DNA of 64,000 nt from Streptomyces sp. HmicA12 (lineage in GTDB: Bacteria; Actinomycetota; Actinomycetes; Streptomycetales; Streptomycetaceae): the NCBI RefSeq assembly GCF_000373565.1, contig NZ_KB891804.1, positions 79,705 to 143,704 of the forward strand. Direction: 5' to 3'. The translations under genes and the position numbers were made by a program. The notes beneath the pieces were generated by a model. That model was not told the DNA's origin. It saw nothing but the letters and a program-made list of their open reading frames with translations, and did not search any database. The first letter of the stretch is position 1. Every line of letters begins with the position of its first letter. Below are positions 8,330 through 16,333 of the stretch, one piece after another.

Positions 8330-9784
8330 ATGACACTCATGCCGCAGACTTCCCCCTCGGCCCACGAGGCCGCCGACGCCGACGGCGCCGGGATACGTTC
8401 CCGCAGGACCGCCCCGCCCGCCTGGCTGGTGGTGGCCGTGGCCTGCGCCGGACAGTTCCTCGTCGTCCTCGACGTCTCCGTCGTCAATGTCGCGCTGCCG
8501 TCCATGCGCGCCGACCTCGGCCTCAGCCCGACGGGCCTGCAGTGGGTGGTCAACGCGTACTCGATCGCGTTCGCCGGCTTCATGCTCCTCGGCGGCCGGG
8601 CCGGGGACCTCTTCGGGCGCAAGCGGATGTTCCTCGTCGGCCTCGGTCTGTTCACGCTCGCCTCGCTGGCCGGCGGACTCGCTCAGGCCGACTGGCAGTT
8701 GCTCACCGCACGCGCCGTGCAGGGCCTGGGCGCCGCCGTCCTCGCCCCCTCCACGCTGACCATCCTCACCTCGGCCGTGCCGGAAGGCGCCGCACGGGCC
8801 CGGGCCATCGCCACCTGGACCGCGGTCGGCGCGGGCGGCGGCGCGGCCGGCGGACTCGTCGGCGGCGTCCTCACCGAGGGCATCAACTGGCGCTGGGTGC
8901 TCCTCATCAACGTTCCGCTCGGCGCCGCCGTGTTCGCGGCCGCCGCCCGCTGGATCAAGGAGTCCCGCGCGGGCGGCGAGCGCCGCCTCGACCTGCCGGG
9001 CGCGCTGCTCGTCACCGCGGGCACCGCGACCCTCGCGTACGCCATCGTGCAGACGGAGGCGGCCGGTTGGGGCTCGGCCGACACCCTCGTCCCGCTCGGC
9101 ATCGCGCTCGCGCTGCTCGCCGCGTTCCTCGTCGTGGAGGCGCGCACCCGGCTGCCGCTCATGCCGCTCGGCCTGTTCAAGGTGCGGTCCGTGGCGGCCG
9201 CCAACGCGGCGATGTTCGTGTGCGGCATGGGCTCGTTCGCCATGTGGTTCTTCATGACGCTGTACGCGCAGAACGTCCTCGGCTACACCCCGATCCAGGC
9301 CGGTCTCGCCCTGGTGCCGAGCTCCCTCGCGGTCGTCACCGGGTCGAAGATCGCGCCGCGTCTGATGCCGCGTTTCGGGGCGCGCAATGTCGCGGTGGCC
9401 GGGGTTCTGGTGACCGCCGCCGGGTTCGCCTGGCAGTCGACGATGAGCGCGCACGGCTCGTACGTCGTGACCATCATGCTGCCCGGGATCGTGATGATGG
9501 CCGGCGCCGGCTTCGCGATGACGCCGCTCGCCTCGCTGGCGACGTCGGGCGCGGCGCCGGGGGACGCCGGGCTCGTCTCCGGCCTGATCAACACGTCCCG
9601 GACGCTGGGCGGTTCGCTGGGCCTGGCGATCCTCTCCACCGTCGCGGCGAGCCGCTCCGCGGGGGGCCTGGACGCCGAGTCGCTGACCGACGGATACGCG
9701 GCCGCGTTCCAGGCCGGCGCGGGCATCCTGGTGGTGGCCGTCCTCGTCCTGCTCCTCTGGATGCCGAGGAACAGGGCTTCCTAG
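8330..9784 (+). CDS. DHA2-type MFS drug efflux transporter (14 TM)
   Basis: 484-residue proton-driven exporter of the EmrB/QacA subfamily. About 14 hydrophobic helices. Motif A is GGRAGDLFGRKRMFLVG after helix 2; LDVSVVNVALP in helix 1 and the RAVQGLGAAVLAPSTL/GAGGGAAGGLVGG stretches (motifs B and C of antiporters) are present. The ATG at 8330 has little upstream SD. Candidate operator repeats GACCTAGGTC (8246-8255) and GACCTA (8267-8272) precede it. The decayed MarR gene just downstream was probably its repressor, so expression control may be lost or altered. Substrate unknown. Confidence 0.9.
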   Translation: MTLMPQTSPSAHEAADADGAGIRSRRTAPPAWLVVAVACAGQFLVVLDVSVVNVALPSMRADLGLSPTGLQWVVNAYSIAFAGFMLLGGRAGDLFGRKRMFLVGLGLFTLASLAGGLAQADWQLLTARAVQGLGAAVLAPSTLTILTSAVPEGAARARAIATWTAVGAGGGAAGGLVGGVLTEGINWRWVLLINVPLGAAVFAAAARWIKESRAGGERRLDLPGALLVTAGTATLAYAIVQTEAAGWGSADTLVPLGIALALLAAFLVVEARTRLPLMPLGLFKVRSVAAANAAMFVCGMGSFAMWFFMTLYAQNVLGYTPIQAGLALVPSSLAVVTGSKIAPRLMPRFGARNVAVAGVLVTAAGFAWQSTMSAHGSYVVTIMLPGIVMMAGAGFAMTPLASLATSGAAPGDAGLVSGLINTSRTLGGSLGLAILSTVAASRSAGGLDAESLTDGYAAAFQAGAGILVVAVLVLLLWMPRNRAS

Positions 9785-9810
9785 CGGAACCCCGCGGCCC
9801 CCGGTGCGGC

Positions 9811-10230
9811 TCAGTCCTCGTCGTCGAGCGTCCGGCGCGGCAGCCGCAAGAGCTCCTCGCGGTCCCCGGGCGCCGGCAGCGCCGGCAACTGTTCGCTCAC
9901 GGTGGCCGCCGCGGGGGCGAGGCCGGTCGCCAGCTCCGCCCCCTCCTCGGTGACGGTCACCAGCTTGCGCCGCCGGTCGGCGCTGTCCTTGGTGATCTCC
10001 ACGAGCCCGCGCCGCCGCAGCCGGCCGAGCAGCGGCGCCGCGGTCGACTTGTCGAGACGGGCCAGTGAGCCGAGGGTGCCCTGGTCCATCGCCCCGTGCA
10101 CGGCAGCAGGCTGAGCACCGTGAACTGCGGTCCCGTCAGATCCCGGTCGACCTGCTCGTGCCAGAGCCGGGTGTGCGCCTGATCGAGCCGCCGGGCCAGG
10201 GGACCGAGCCCGGCGAGGCCGGTCGGCAGA
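9811..10230 (-). pseudogene. MarR-family regulator, frameshifted and 5'-truncated
   Basis: Two reading frames together give a MarR protein. Frame one ends ...DRDLTGPQFTVLSLL near 10105. Frame two resumes as AVHGAMDQGTLGSLARLDKSTAAPLLGRLRRRGLVEITK and the wing DRRRKLVTVTEEG down to 9811. One missing base at about 10100-10106 would explain the shift. No convincing start codon exists: the homologous part begins around PTGLAGLGPLARRL and then runs into sequence coding on the other strand. It sits 26 bp after the efflux gene, the usual place for its regulator. A sequencing error could mimic the frameshift but not the lost 5' end. Confidence 0.7.
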
Positions 10231-10284
10231 TCGCCGGCCTTCGAGACCGAGAGCGAGGTCCGCGCGGGGCGGGGCGGCAAGTCG

Positions 10285-10449
10285 GTGCTGAGCTGTCTGC
10301 TGCCCGAACAGTTCACCGGCGAGCCCCGGGGCGTGGCGGCGTCGTTCCGGACGTCGTTCCCCGAGGACGTGCGGGAAAAGGTGCTGCGGCGCTGGCAGGA
10401 CTACGGCTTCGCCGATCCCGCCCGGCCGCCCTACAACCAGCCCTGCTGA
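10285..10449 (+). pseudogene. C-terminal remnant of an unrecognised gene
   Basis: A plus-strand frame with clear G/C third-position bias encodes about 54 residues ending FPEDVREKVLRRWQDYGFADPARPPYNQPC. It reads like the tail of a longer enzyme, but I do not recognise the family. It abuts the truncated MarR gene and overlaps the 3' end of the response regulator by 19 bp. A deletion joining two genes around 10230-10285 would explain both truncations. It could also be a genuine small ORF from GTG 10285. Confidence 0.35.
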
Positions 10450-11063
10450 CGCGCGGAGCGCATCGCCTCCATGCGGTTCCGGGTCCCCGTCTTGCCGATC
10501 GCCGACGAGAGATAGTTCCGCACCGTCGACTCCGACAGGTGCAGCTTCGCCGCGATGTCGGAGACGGTCGCCCCGTCCGCGGACGCCCGCAGCGCATCCG
10601 CCTCCCGCGCGGTCAGCGGACTCGGCCCCGCCGACAGCGCCGCCGCGGCGAGGGCCGGGTCGACCACCGTCTCCCCGCGCAGCACCTTGCGGACGGCCTC
10701 GGCGAGATCCTCGACGGGGCCGTCCTTGACCAGGAACCCGGCGGCCCCGGCCTCCATGGCCCGCCGCAGATACCCGGGCCGCCCGAACGTCGTGAGGATC
10801 AGCACCCGGCAGTCCGGCACCTGGTCCCGCAGGTCGGCGGCGGCGTCCAGGCCGCTGCGACCCGGCAGTTCGATGTCGAGGAGGGCCACGTCGGGACGGC
10901 ACTCCAACGCCTTGTCGACGATGACGTCACCGGCCGCGACCTGCGCGACGACCTCCATGTCCTCCTCGAGGCCGAGCAGCAGCGCGAGCGCGCCCCGCAT
11001 CATGCCCTGGTCCTCCGCGAGGAGAACGCGCACGCTCTTGGCCGGGCGGTGGTCCTGAGGCAT
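10431..11063 (-). CDS. NarL/DesR-type response regulator
   Basis: 210 residues. Receiver domain (about 10-125) with acidic pocket AEDQ, phosphoacceptor Asp63 in VALLDIELPG, and conserved Lys in FLVKDG. LuxR-type HTH (about 145-205): LTAREADALRASADGATVSDIAAKLHLSESTVRNYLSSAI. ATG 11063 lies 20 bp after the kinase stop; GTG 11072 is an alternative. It is transcribed with the sensor kinase and very likely controls the upstream ABC transporter in the same operon. The signal is unknown; DesK/DesR pairs often sense membrane state. Confidence 0.93.
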   Translation of the reverse strand: MPQDHRPAKSVRVLLAEDQGMMRGALALLLGLEEDMEVVAQVAAGDVIVDKALECRPDVALLDIELPGRSGLDAAADLRDQVPDCRVLILTTFGRPGYLRRAMEAGAAGFLVKDGPVEDLAEAVRKVLRGETVVDPALAAAALSAGPSPLTAREADALRASADGATVSDIAAKLHLSESTVRNYLSSAIGKTGTRNRMEAMRSARQQGWL

Positions 11064-11083
11064 CTCTGTCACAGGGGGAGACC

Positions 11084-12337
11084 TTACGTGCTCGCCTGCG
11101 CCAGGTCCGCGTCCCGCGCCGACTCGCCCTCGCCGACCGGGAGTTCGGCCGTCACGGTGAAGCCGCCGCGCAGGCCGGGGCCCGCGGTGAGCGAACCGCC
11201 CGCCGTCGCGAGCCGTTCGGTGAGTCCCTTCAGGCCCGTCCCGCCGATGCCGGGCGCCGCACATTCCGCGGGCGTCCCCGCCCCGTCGTCGGAGACCCGC
11301 AGCCGCACCCGCTCCTCCGTCCCCTCGACCGTGATCGTGCACGAGCCCGCCGCGCTGTAGCGGACCGCGTTGGTGACCGCCTCGCGCACCACCCAGCCGA
11401 GCAGCGCCTCCGTCTGCGCGGACAGCGGCGGCCCCGACTGCCGTACGACCGGCTCGATGCCGGCGGCGGTCAGCGCCGAGCGCGCCCGGTCCAGTTCGGT
11501 GGCGAGGCTGCCCTCGCGGTAGCCGGTGACGGCCTCGCGGATCTCGGTGAGGGCCTGCCGGCCGACCGCCTCGATGTCGGTGATCTGCTCCAGCGCGCCG
11601 TCCATGCTGCGCGGCGCGAGCCGCCGCGCCGCCTCCGACTTCACCACGATCACCGACAGGGTGTGGCCGAGCAGATCGTGCAGGTCGCGGGAGAAGCGCA
11701 GCCGCTCCTTCTCCACGGCCTGGCGGGCCAACTCCTCACGGGCCTCGCGCAGTTCACGTACGGTCTCGGCGAGCGAGAGGATCGCCGCCGTCACCATCGT
11801 GGACAGGAACGTGCCGTAGAAGACGCTGATCGCGTCCCAGCCCTCGCGCAGCCCGCCGACGACCCCGGCGAGGATGCTGAGGCCGAGGCCGATCCGCCCG
11901 ATGTCGCGGCCCCGGGCCAGCGCGCCGACGGCGAGGCCGAGCAGCGGGAAGAACGCCAGCCAGCTGCCGCCGTAGCCGCCCGCGAGCGCGCACGTCAGCA
12001 CGGCCATCAGCCCGAGCGCGACCCGGGTCGACGTCGCCTCCCGGGTCTGCTTGTGGAACGCCCGGAAGACCACATAGATGTAAAGAGAGTTGAAGGTCAG
12101 CAGCGCGGCGCCGCCGATCCACGGGTTGGGGGTCCTGCCCTGGACGAGGTTCGAGAAGGCGCCCAGGCCCATGAGCAGCCACGGCAGCATCGTGAACCCG
12201 TTGAGCGACGGGCCCACCGCCGCGACCGGCCTGCCCTCCTTGCGGCAGGCGCGCTGTTCGGCCTTGACCCGCGCGTTCTCGGCCTTCCACTCGTCGCGCG
12301 CGATCTGCCACGCCCGCCACTGCTGCCTCAACGCCAT
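11084..12337 (-). CDS. DesK/NarX-type membrane sensor histidine kinase
   Basis: 417 residues. A basic cytoplasmic N-terminus precedes four to six transmembrane helices (about 48-190). The HisKA_3 dimerisation domain follows with phosphoacceptor His220 in FSRDLHDLLGHTLSVIVVKSE, then an HATPase domain (VVREAVTNAVRYS N-box, VSDDGAG, GIGGTGLKGL). With so little extracellular sequence, sensing is probably through the membrane segments. Start ATG 12337 gives MALRQQW; the ABC permease gene ends 36 bp upstream in the same direction. Forms a two-component system with the adjacent regulator. Confidence 0.93.
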   Translation of the reverse strand: MALRQQWRAWQIARDEWKAENARVKAEQRACRKEGRPVAAVGPSLNGFTMLPWLLMGLGAFSNLVQGRTPNPWIGGAALLTFNSLYIYVVFRAFHKQTREATSTRVALGLMAVLTCALAGGYGGSWLAFFPLLGLAVGALARGRDIGRIGLGLSILAGVVGGLREGWDAISVFYGTFLSTMVTAAILSLAETVRELREAREELARQAVEKERLRFSRDLHDLLGHTLSVIVVKSEAARRLAPRSMDGALEQITDIEAVGRQALTEIREAVTGYREGSLATELDRARSALTAAGIEPVVRQSGPPLSAQTEALLGWVVREAVTNAVRYSAAGSCTITVEGTEERVRLRVSDDGAGTPAECAAPGIGGTGLKGLTERLATAGGSLTAGPGLRGGFTVTAELPVGEGESARDADLAQAST

Positions 12338-12372
12338 GACCCGACTCCCCGTTCTGCTTCCACGCTCACGTC

Positions 12373-13089
12373 TCAGATGGTCCGCGCTGCCCTGCGGTAC
12401 GACACCACAGCGTACGAACCGAAGGCGAGCAGCCAGCCCACCATGATCGCCAGGGCGGCGACCGACGGCGCGTGCCCGTCGGCGACCGCCGTGCCGAGCT
12501 GCGCGAAGCGGTTGGTGGGCGTGAAGGACGAGACCTCCCGCAGCCAGTCCGGGAACAGCGCCACCGGGAACCACAGCCCGCCGAGCACCGCGAGCCCCAG
12601 GTAGCAGAGCATGTTCACGCCGCCCATGGCCTGCGAGGTCATCCGGTAGCCGTTGCCGAGGCCGAGCATCGTGAAGGGCAGCGAACCCAGCCACAGCAGC
12701 AGCGCGACCGCGGGCCACTTCCAGGCGTCCATCCGTACGCCGTTCACGAGCGCGCCCGCGAGCAGCACCACGGCGATGGCCGGAAGGACCGTCACCGCCC
12801 CGGTCAGGGCCCGCCCGATCACCCCCTCGCGCGGCGACATCGGGGTGATCCGCAGCTGCCGCAGCCAGCCGACGGCCCGGTCCTCCGCGACCCCGCCCGC
12901 GGTGTTCAGGGCCGCGCCGAGCGCCCCGTACGCGGCCATGCCGATCATCGAGGCGGTCTTCCAACCGCTGTCGTTCGCGCCGATGTTGGTGAACAGCAGA
13001 TACATCAGGACCGGCATCGCCACGGTGCCGATCACGAACCGTCCGTCGCGCAGCGTGCGCCGCACTTCGAGCCGCAGGTAGTCCCCCAT
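12373..13089 (-). CDS. ABC-2 type transporter permease
   Basis: 238-residue membrane subunit with about six helices and the ABC-2 arrangement: YLRLEVRRTLRDGRF amphipathic N-terminus, then GGVAEDRAVGWLRQLRITPMSP, typical of daunorubicin-resistance/lantibiotic-type exporters. Its ATG overlaps the ATPase stop in an ATGA junction, giving translational coupling. Exports an unknown hydrophobic compound, peptide or lipid together with the ATPase. The two-component genes follow directly. Confidence 0.9.
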   Translation of the reverse strand: MGDYLRLEVRRTLRDGRFVIGTVAMPVLMYLLFTNIGANDSGWKTASMIGMAAYGALGAALNTAGGVAEDRAVGWLRQLRITPMSPREGVIGRALTGAVTVLPAIAVVLLAGALVNGVRMDAWKWPAVALLLWLGSLPFTMLGLGNGYRMTSQAMGGVNMLCYLGLAVLGGLWFPVALFPDWLREVSSFTPTNRFAQLGTAVADGHAPSVAALAIMVGWLLAFGSYAVVSYRRAARTI

Positions 13090-14003
13090 CACACACGCTC
13101 CAGCCGGTCGAGGCGGTCGCCCGCGGTCAGTGCCATGAAGGCGTCGTCGAGGGAGGCCGGGGCGACCTCCAGGTTCCGTACGGCGTCCAGGGCGGCCAGC
13201 GCCACGACGGTGGCGTCCGAGTCGTCCGAGCGCAGCCGGGCCCGGTCGCCGCGTATCTCCACCGAGACCACCCCCGGCAGCAGCGCGAGCCCTTCCGTGC
13301 CCCGCCCGGCGAGGTCGAAGGAGACGCGGCTGCCGCCCCCGGCCCGGCGCAGCTCCTCGCCGCTGCCGTCGGCGACGAGGCGGCCCCGGTCGATGACGAC
13401 GATCCGGTCGGCGTTGTCGTCGGCCTCCTCCAGGTAGTGCGTGGAGAACAGCACCGTGTGCCCGCGCCGCGCGTATGCCCGCATCGACGCCCAGAAGGCG
13501 TGCCGGGCCTCCACGTCGAGCGCCGCCGTCGGCTCGTCGAGCACGATCAGCGCGGGGTTCCCGGCGAGCGCCACGGCGAACCGCACGCGCTGCGTCTGGC
13601 CGCCGGAGAGCTTGTCGACCCGGCGGTCCGCGAGCTCCTCGATCCCGGCGAGCCGCAGCGCCTCCCGCACGTCCATGGGGGCGGGGTAGCGGCGGGCCAC
13701 GAAGCCGACCAGCTCGGCCACGGTGACCCGGGGCACGGCGCGGCCCTCCTGCAGCATGGCGCCGACCCGCCCGGCCCGCACCGACGCCTCGGGCGGCGTA
13801 CCGAACAGCTCGACCGTCCCCTCGTCCGGCTCGTCCAGGCCGAGCAGCAGCGAGATCGCGGTGGACTTGCCGGCGCCGTTGCGGCCGAGCAGCGCGACCG
13901 TCTCGCCCGCGCCGATCCGCAGGTCGAGACCGTCGACGGCGCGTACGTCCCCGAACGTCTTGACGGCCCCCGTGAAGGACACCGCCGGTGTCTTTGTCGT
14001 CAT
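13089..14003 (-). CDS. ABC transporter ATP-binding protein (DrrA/CcmA-like)
   Basis: 304 residues. Walker A GRNGAGKST (about 40-48), signature LSGGQTQRVRFAVAL, Walker B ALIVLDEPTAALD, switch His in FSTHYLEEAD; C-terminal regulatory part about 215-304. First gene of a four-gene operon (ATPase, permease, kinase, regulator). ATG 14003 has no SD; a TACCGT box (14011-14016, minus strand) sits seven bases upstream, so the message may be leaderless. Faces the MaoC operon across a 288-bp regulatory region. Confidence 0.92.
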   Translation of the reverse strand: MTTKTPAVSFTGAVKTFGDVRAVDGLDLRIGAGETVALLGRNGAGKSTAISLLLGLDEPDEGTVELFGTPPEASVRAGRVGAMLQEGRAVPRVTVAELVGFVARRYPAPMDVREALRLAGIEELADRRVDKLSGGQTQRVRFAVALAGNPALIVLDEPTAALDVEARHAFWASMRAYARRGHTVLFSTHYLEEADDNADRIVVIDRGRLVADGSGEELRRAGGGSRVSFDLAGRGTEGLALLPGVVSVEIRGDRARLRSDDSDATVVALAALDAVRNLEVAPASLDDAFMALTAGDRLDRLERV

Positions 14004-14099
14004 GGTGGTGACGGTACGGAGCGGGGGCGGGGGCGCGGCAGATGCGGGTTGTCCACGGTCCGCCGGTACAAATGTCACAGCGGTTGCCCCACGACGCCA

Positions 14100-14116
14100 T
14101 CTGACGCACAGTCAGA
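14100..14116. promoter_or_regulatory. TCTGAC-N5-GTCAGA operator, copy 2
   Basis: TCTGACGCACAGTCAGA matches the core of the palindrome at 5465-5481 in both half-sites, spacer length and the first three spacer bases (GCA). It lies between the ABC operon and the MaoC-ADH-SDR operon, upstream of a candidate promoter with -35 TTCCCA (14134-14139) and -10 TATACA (14157-14162), 17-bp spacer. Confidence 0.65.
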
Positions 14117-14180
14117 AAGGTGCGGCCCGCCCCTTCCCAACCCACCCCCGCTTGGCTATACATGGGGATCGCCGGGTGGA

Positions 14181-14195
14181 TGAGAACACGTTCTA
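14181..14195. promoter_or_regulatory. KstR-like site AGAACACGTTCT
   Basis: The perfect 12-bp palindrome AGAACACGTTCT (14183-14194) fits the mycobacterial KstR consensus TnnAACnnGTTnnA except for the outermost left base. It would lie just after the predicted start point of the MaoC operon, a repressing position. KstR controls cholesterol catabolism genes; binding here is an inference. Confidence 0.55.
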
Positions 14196-14209
14196 CCCTG
14201 GCCCGTGAC

Positions 14210-14251
14210 GACCTCGGTGCGGCCGACGGTGCGGACGGCCGCACCGAGGTC
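14210..14251 (+). promoter_or_regulatory. Leader hairpin before the MaoC gene
   Basis: Perfect 16-base arms GACCTCGGTGCGGCCG (14210-14225) and its complement (14236-14251) with a 10-base loop, entirely within the 5' leader and about 25 bases before the SD (AGGAG 14277-14281). A stem this stable could attenuate transcription or protect the mRNA end. Confidence 0.6.
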
Positions 14252-14291
14252 TTGACCAGCTCGACCAGTCAGCCCTAGGAGCGTTTGCCCC

Positions 14292-15146
14292 ATGCCCATC
14301 GACGCAGCGAAGGCCGTGGCCGCCGAGCCCAGGTCCGCCGAGATCACCTGGGACCACAAGGACATCCAGCTCTACCACCTGGGTCTCGGTGCCGGAATCC
14401 CCGCCACCGACCCCGACGAGCTGCGCTACACCCTCGAGTCGAAGCTGCACGTCCTGCCGAGCTTCGCGACGGTCGCGGGCGCCGGCATGGGCGTCGTCGG
14501 CGGCCTCTCCTCACCGGGCATCGACGTGAACCTGGCGCACGTGCTGCACGGCAGCCAGAGCATCGAGCTGCACCGCCCGATCCCCGTCAAGGGCAGTGCG
14601 ACCACGACCTCCCGGGTGGCGGCGGTCTACGACAAGACCAAGGCGGCCGTCCTCGTCCTGCGCACCGAAGTCACCGACGAGGAGGGGCCGTTGTGGACGT
14701 CCGACGCGCAGATCTTCGTCCGCGGCGAAGGCGGGTTCGGCGGCGAACGCGGCCCCTCGGAGCGACTTGAGGTCCCGGCCCGTGAGCCGGACCGCACGGT
14801 CGACCGCCCGATCCGCGAGGACCAGGCCCTGCTCTACCGCCTCTCCGGCGACTGGAACCCGCTGCACGCGGACCCCGAGTTCGCCAAGCTGGCCGGCTTC
14901 GACAAGCCGATCCTGCACGGACTGTGCAGCTACGGCATGACGCTCAAGACCGTCGTCGACACCTGCCTCGGCGGCGACGTCTCCCGCATCACCCGCTACG
15001 GCACCCGCTTCGCGGGCGTCGTCTTCCCCGGCGAGACGCTGCGGGTCCGCATGTGGCAGGGGCCGGGCCGGATCCAGGTGACGGTGTCGGCGGTGGAGCG
15101 CGACGAGGCACCGGTCCTGGCGGACACGGTCATCGACCACACCTGA
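14292..15146 (+). CDS. MaoC-family 2-enoyl-CoA hydratase (Hsd4B-like)
   Basis: 284 residues, two hot-dog folds as in MFE-2 hydratase 2. The N-terminal half binds the acyl chain (residues about 15-150, starting ITWDHKDIQLYHLGLGAG). The C-terminal half carries the hydratase motif YRLSGDWNPLHADPEFAKLAGFDKPILHGL, with catalytic Asp and His. Adds water to trans-2-enoyl-CoA, giving (R)-3-hydroxyacyl-CoA, the stereochemistry used by the SDR downstream. First gene of the MaoC-ADH-SDR operon. In mycobacteria the equivalent pair acts on sterol side chains. Confidence 0.88.
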   Translation: MPIDAAKAVAAEPRSAEITWDHKDIQLYHLGLGAGIPATDPDELRYTLESKLHVLPSFATVAGAGMGVVGGLSSPGIDVNLAHVLHGSQSIELHRPIPVKGSATTTSRVAAVYDKTKAAVLVLRTEVTDEEGPLWTSDAQIFVRGEGGFGGERGPSERLEVPAREPDRTVDRPIREDQALLYRLSGDWNPLHADPEFAKLAGFDKPILHGLCSYGMTLKTVVDTCLGGDVSRITRYGTRFAGVVFPGETLRVRMWQGPGRIQVTVSAVERDEAPVLADTVIDHT

Positions 15147-15191
15147 TCCCCGTACGTCAGTCCCGTACGTTCACGTGAAGGAGCCGCACCC

Positions 15192-16268
15192 ATGCGAGCA
15201 GCCGTACTGCACGAGACAGGCCAGGACAAACTCGAGGTACTGGACGACGTCGAGACGGCCGGCTTCGGCCCCGGCAAGGTGAAGATCCGGGTACGGGCGA
15301 CGGGTCTGTGCCACTCCGACATCTCGGCGATGAACGGCGTGCTGCCGCAGCCGGCGCCCTTCATCCCGGGTCACGAGGGCGCGGGCGAGATCCTCGAAGT
15401 CGGCGACGGCGTCACGCACTTGACGCCGGGTCAGCGCGTCCTGCTGTGCTGGCTGCCCGCCTGCGGCACCTGTCCGTCGTGCAAGCGCGGCCAGACCCAG
15501 CTCTGCCTCGCCGGGTTCATGAACGCGGGCACCCCGAACTTCAAGCGCCCCGGCGGCGACGTCTTCGGCTTCGCGGGCACCGGCACGTTCACCGAGGAGG
15601 TCGTCGTCGACGCGGGCTGCGCCGTCCCGATCCCCGACGACGTCCCCTTCGACATCGCGGCACTGATCGGCTGCGGTGTGACGACCGGGCTCGGCGCGGC
15701 CATCAACACCGCCGACGTGGCGGCCGGTTCGTCGGTGGCGGTCATCGGCTGCGGCGGCGTCGGCATCTCGGCGATCCAGGGCGCACGGCTCAAGGGCGCC
15801 GCGCAGATCGTCGCCGTCGACCCGGTGCTCTCGCGGCGCGAGGCGGCACTCAGGTTCGGCGCGACGGAAGCGGTCTCACCGGACGAACTCGGCGACGCCA
15901 AGCAGCGGTTGACCGCCGGAGAGGGCTTCGACTACGTCTTCGAGGTCGTCGGCAAGTCGGTCACGGCCCGCACGGCGTACGAGACGACGCGGCGCGGCGG
16001 CACCCTCGTGGTCGTCGGCGCGGGCGCCATGGACGACCACCTGCAGCTCAACATGTTCGAGCTCTTCTTCGACGAGAAGCGCATCCTGCCCTCCATGTAC
16101 GGCGGCGGCGACGTCCTCACGTCGTACGAGCGCGCCATCGCCCTGTGGCGGGCGGGCCGCATCGACCTGGAGTCCCTCATCACGCACCGCGTCCCCCTGG
16201 CGGAGATCAACGAGGCGCTGGACCAGATGAGGACGGGCTCCGCCCTGAGGACCTGCATCGAGATCTAG
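15192..16268 (+). CDS. Zinc-dependent alcohol dehydrogenase (class III-like MDR)
   Basis: 358 residues. Catalytic-zinc ligands in ATGLCHSDIS and GHEGAGEILEVG; structural-zinc cysteines in CWLPACGTCPSCKRGQTQLC; Rossmann motif GCGGVGISAIQGARLKGAAQIVAVD (about 190-215). Oxidises alcohols to aldehydes or ketones with NAD(P). Strong SD AAGGAG immediately before ATG 15192; 45 bp after maoC. Similar enzymes occur in mycobacterial lipid and steroid clusters, oxidising terminal hydroxyls on the side chain. Actual substrate unknown. Confidence 0.88.
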   Translation: MRAAVLHETGQDKLEVLDDVETAGFGPGKVKIRVRATGLCHSDISAMNGVLPQPAPFIPGHEGAGEILEVGDGVTHLTPGQRVLLCWLPACGTCPSCKRGQTQLCLAGFMNAGTPNFKRPGGDVFGFAGTGTFTEEVVVDAGCAVPIPDDVPFDIAALIGCGVTTGLGAAINTADVAAGSSVAVIGCGGVGISAIQGARLKGAAQIVAVDPVLSRREAALRFGATEAVSPDELGDAKQRLTAGEGFDYVFEVVGKSVTARTAYETTRRGGTLVVVGAGAMDDHLQLNMFELFFDEKRILPSMYGGGDVLTSYERAIALWRAGRIDLESLITHRVPLAEINEALDQMRTGSALRTCIEI

Positions 16269-16333
16269 ACAGGCCGGCGCCCCCAAGACCCCGGCCACGA
16301 CGAACCGGTACATCGGCGAGAGGAAACCGCACC

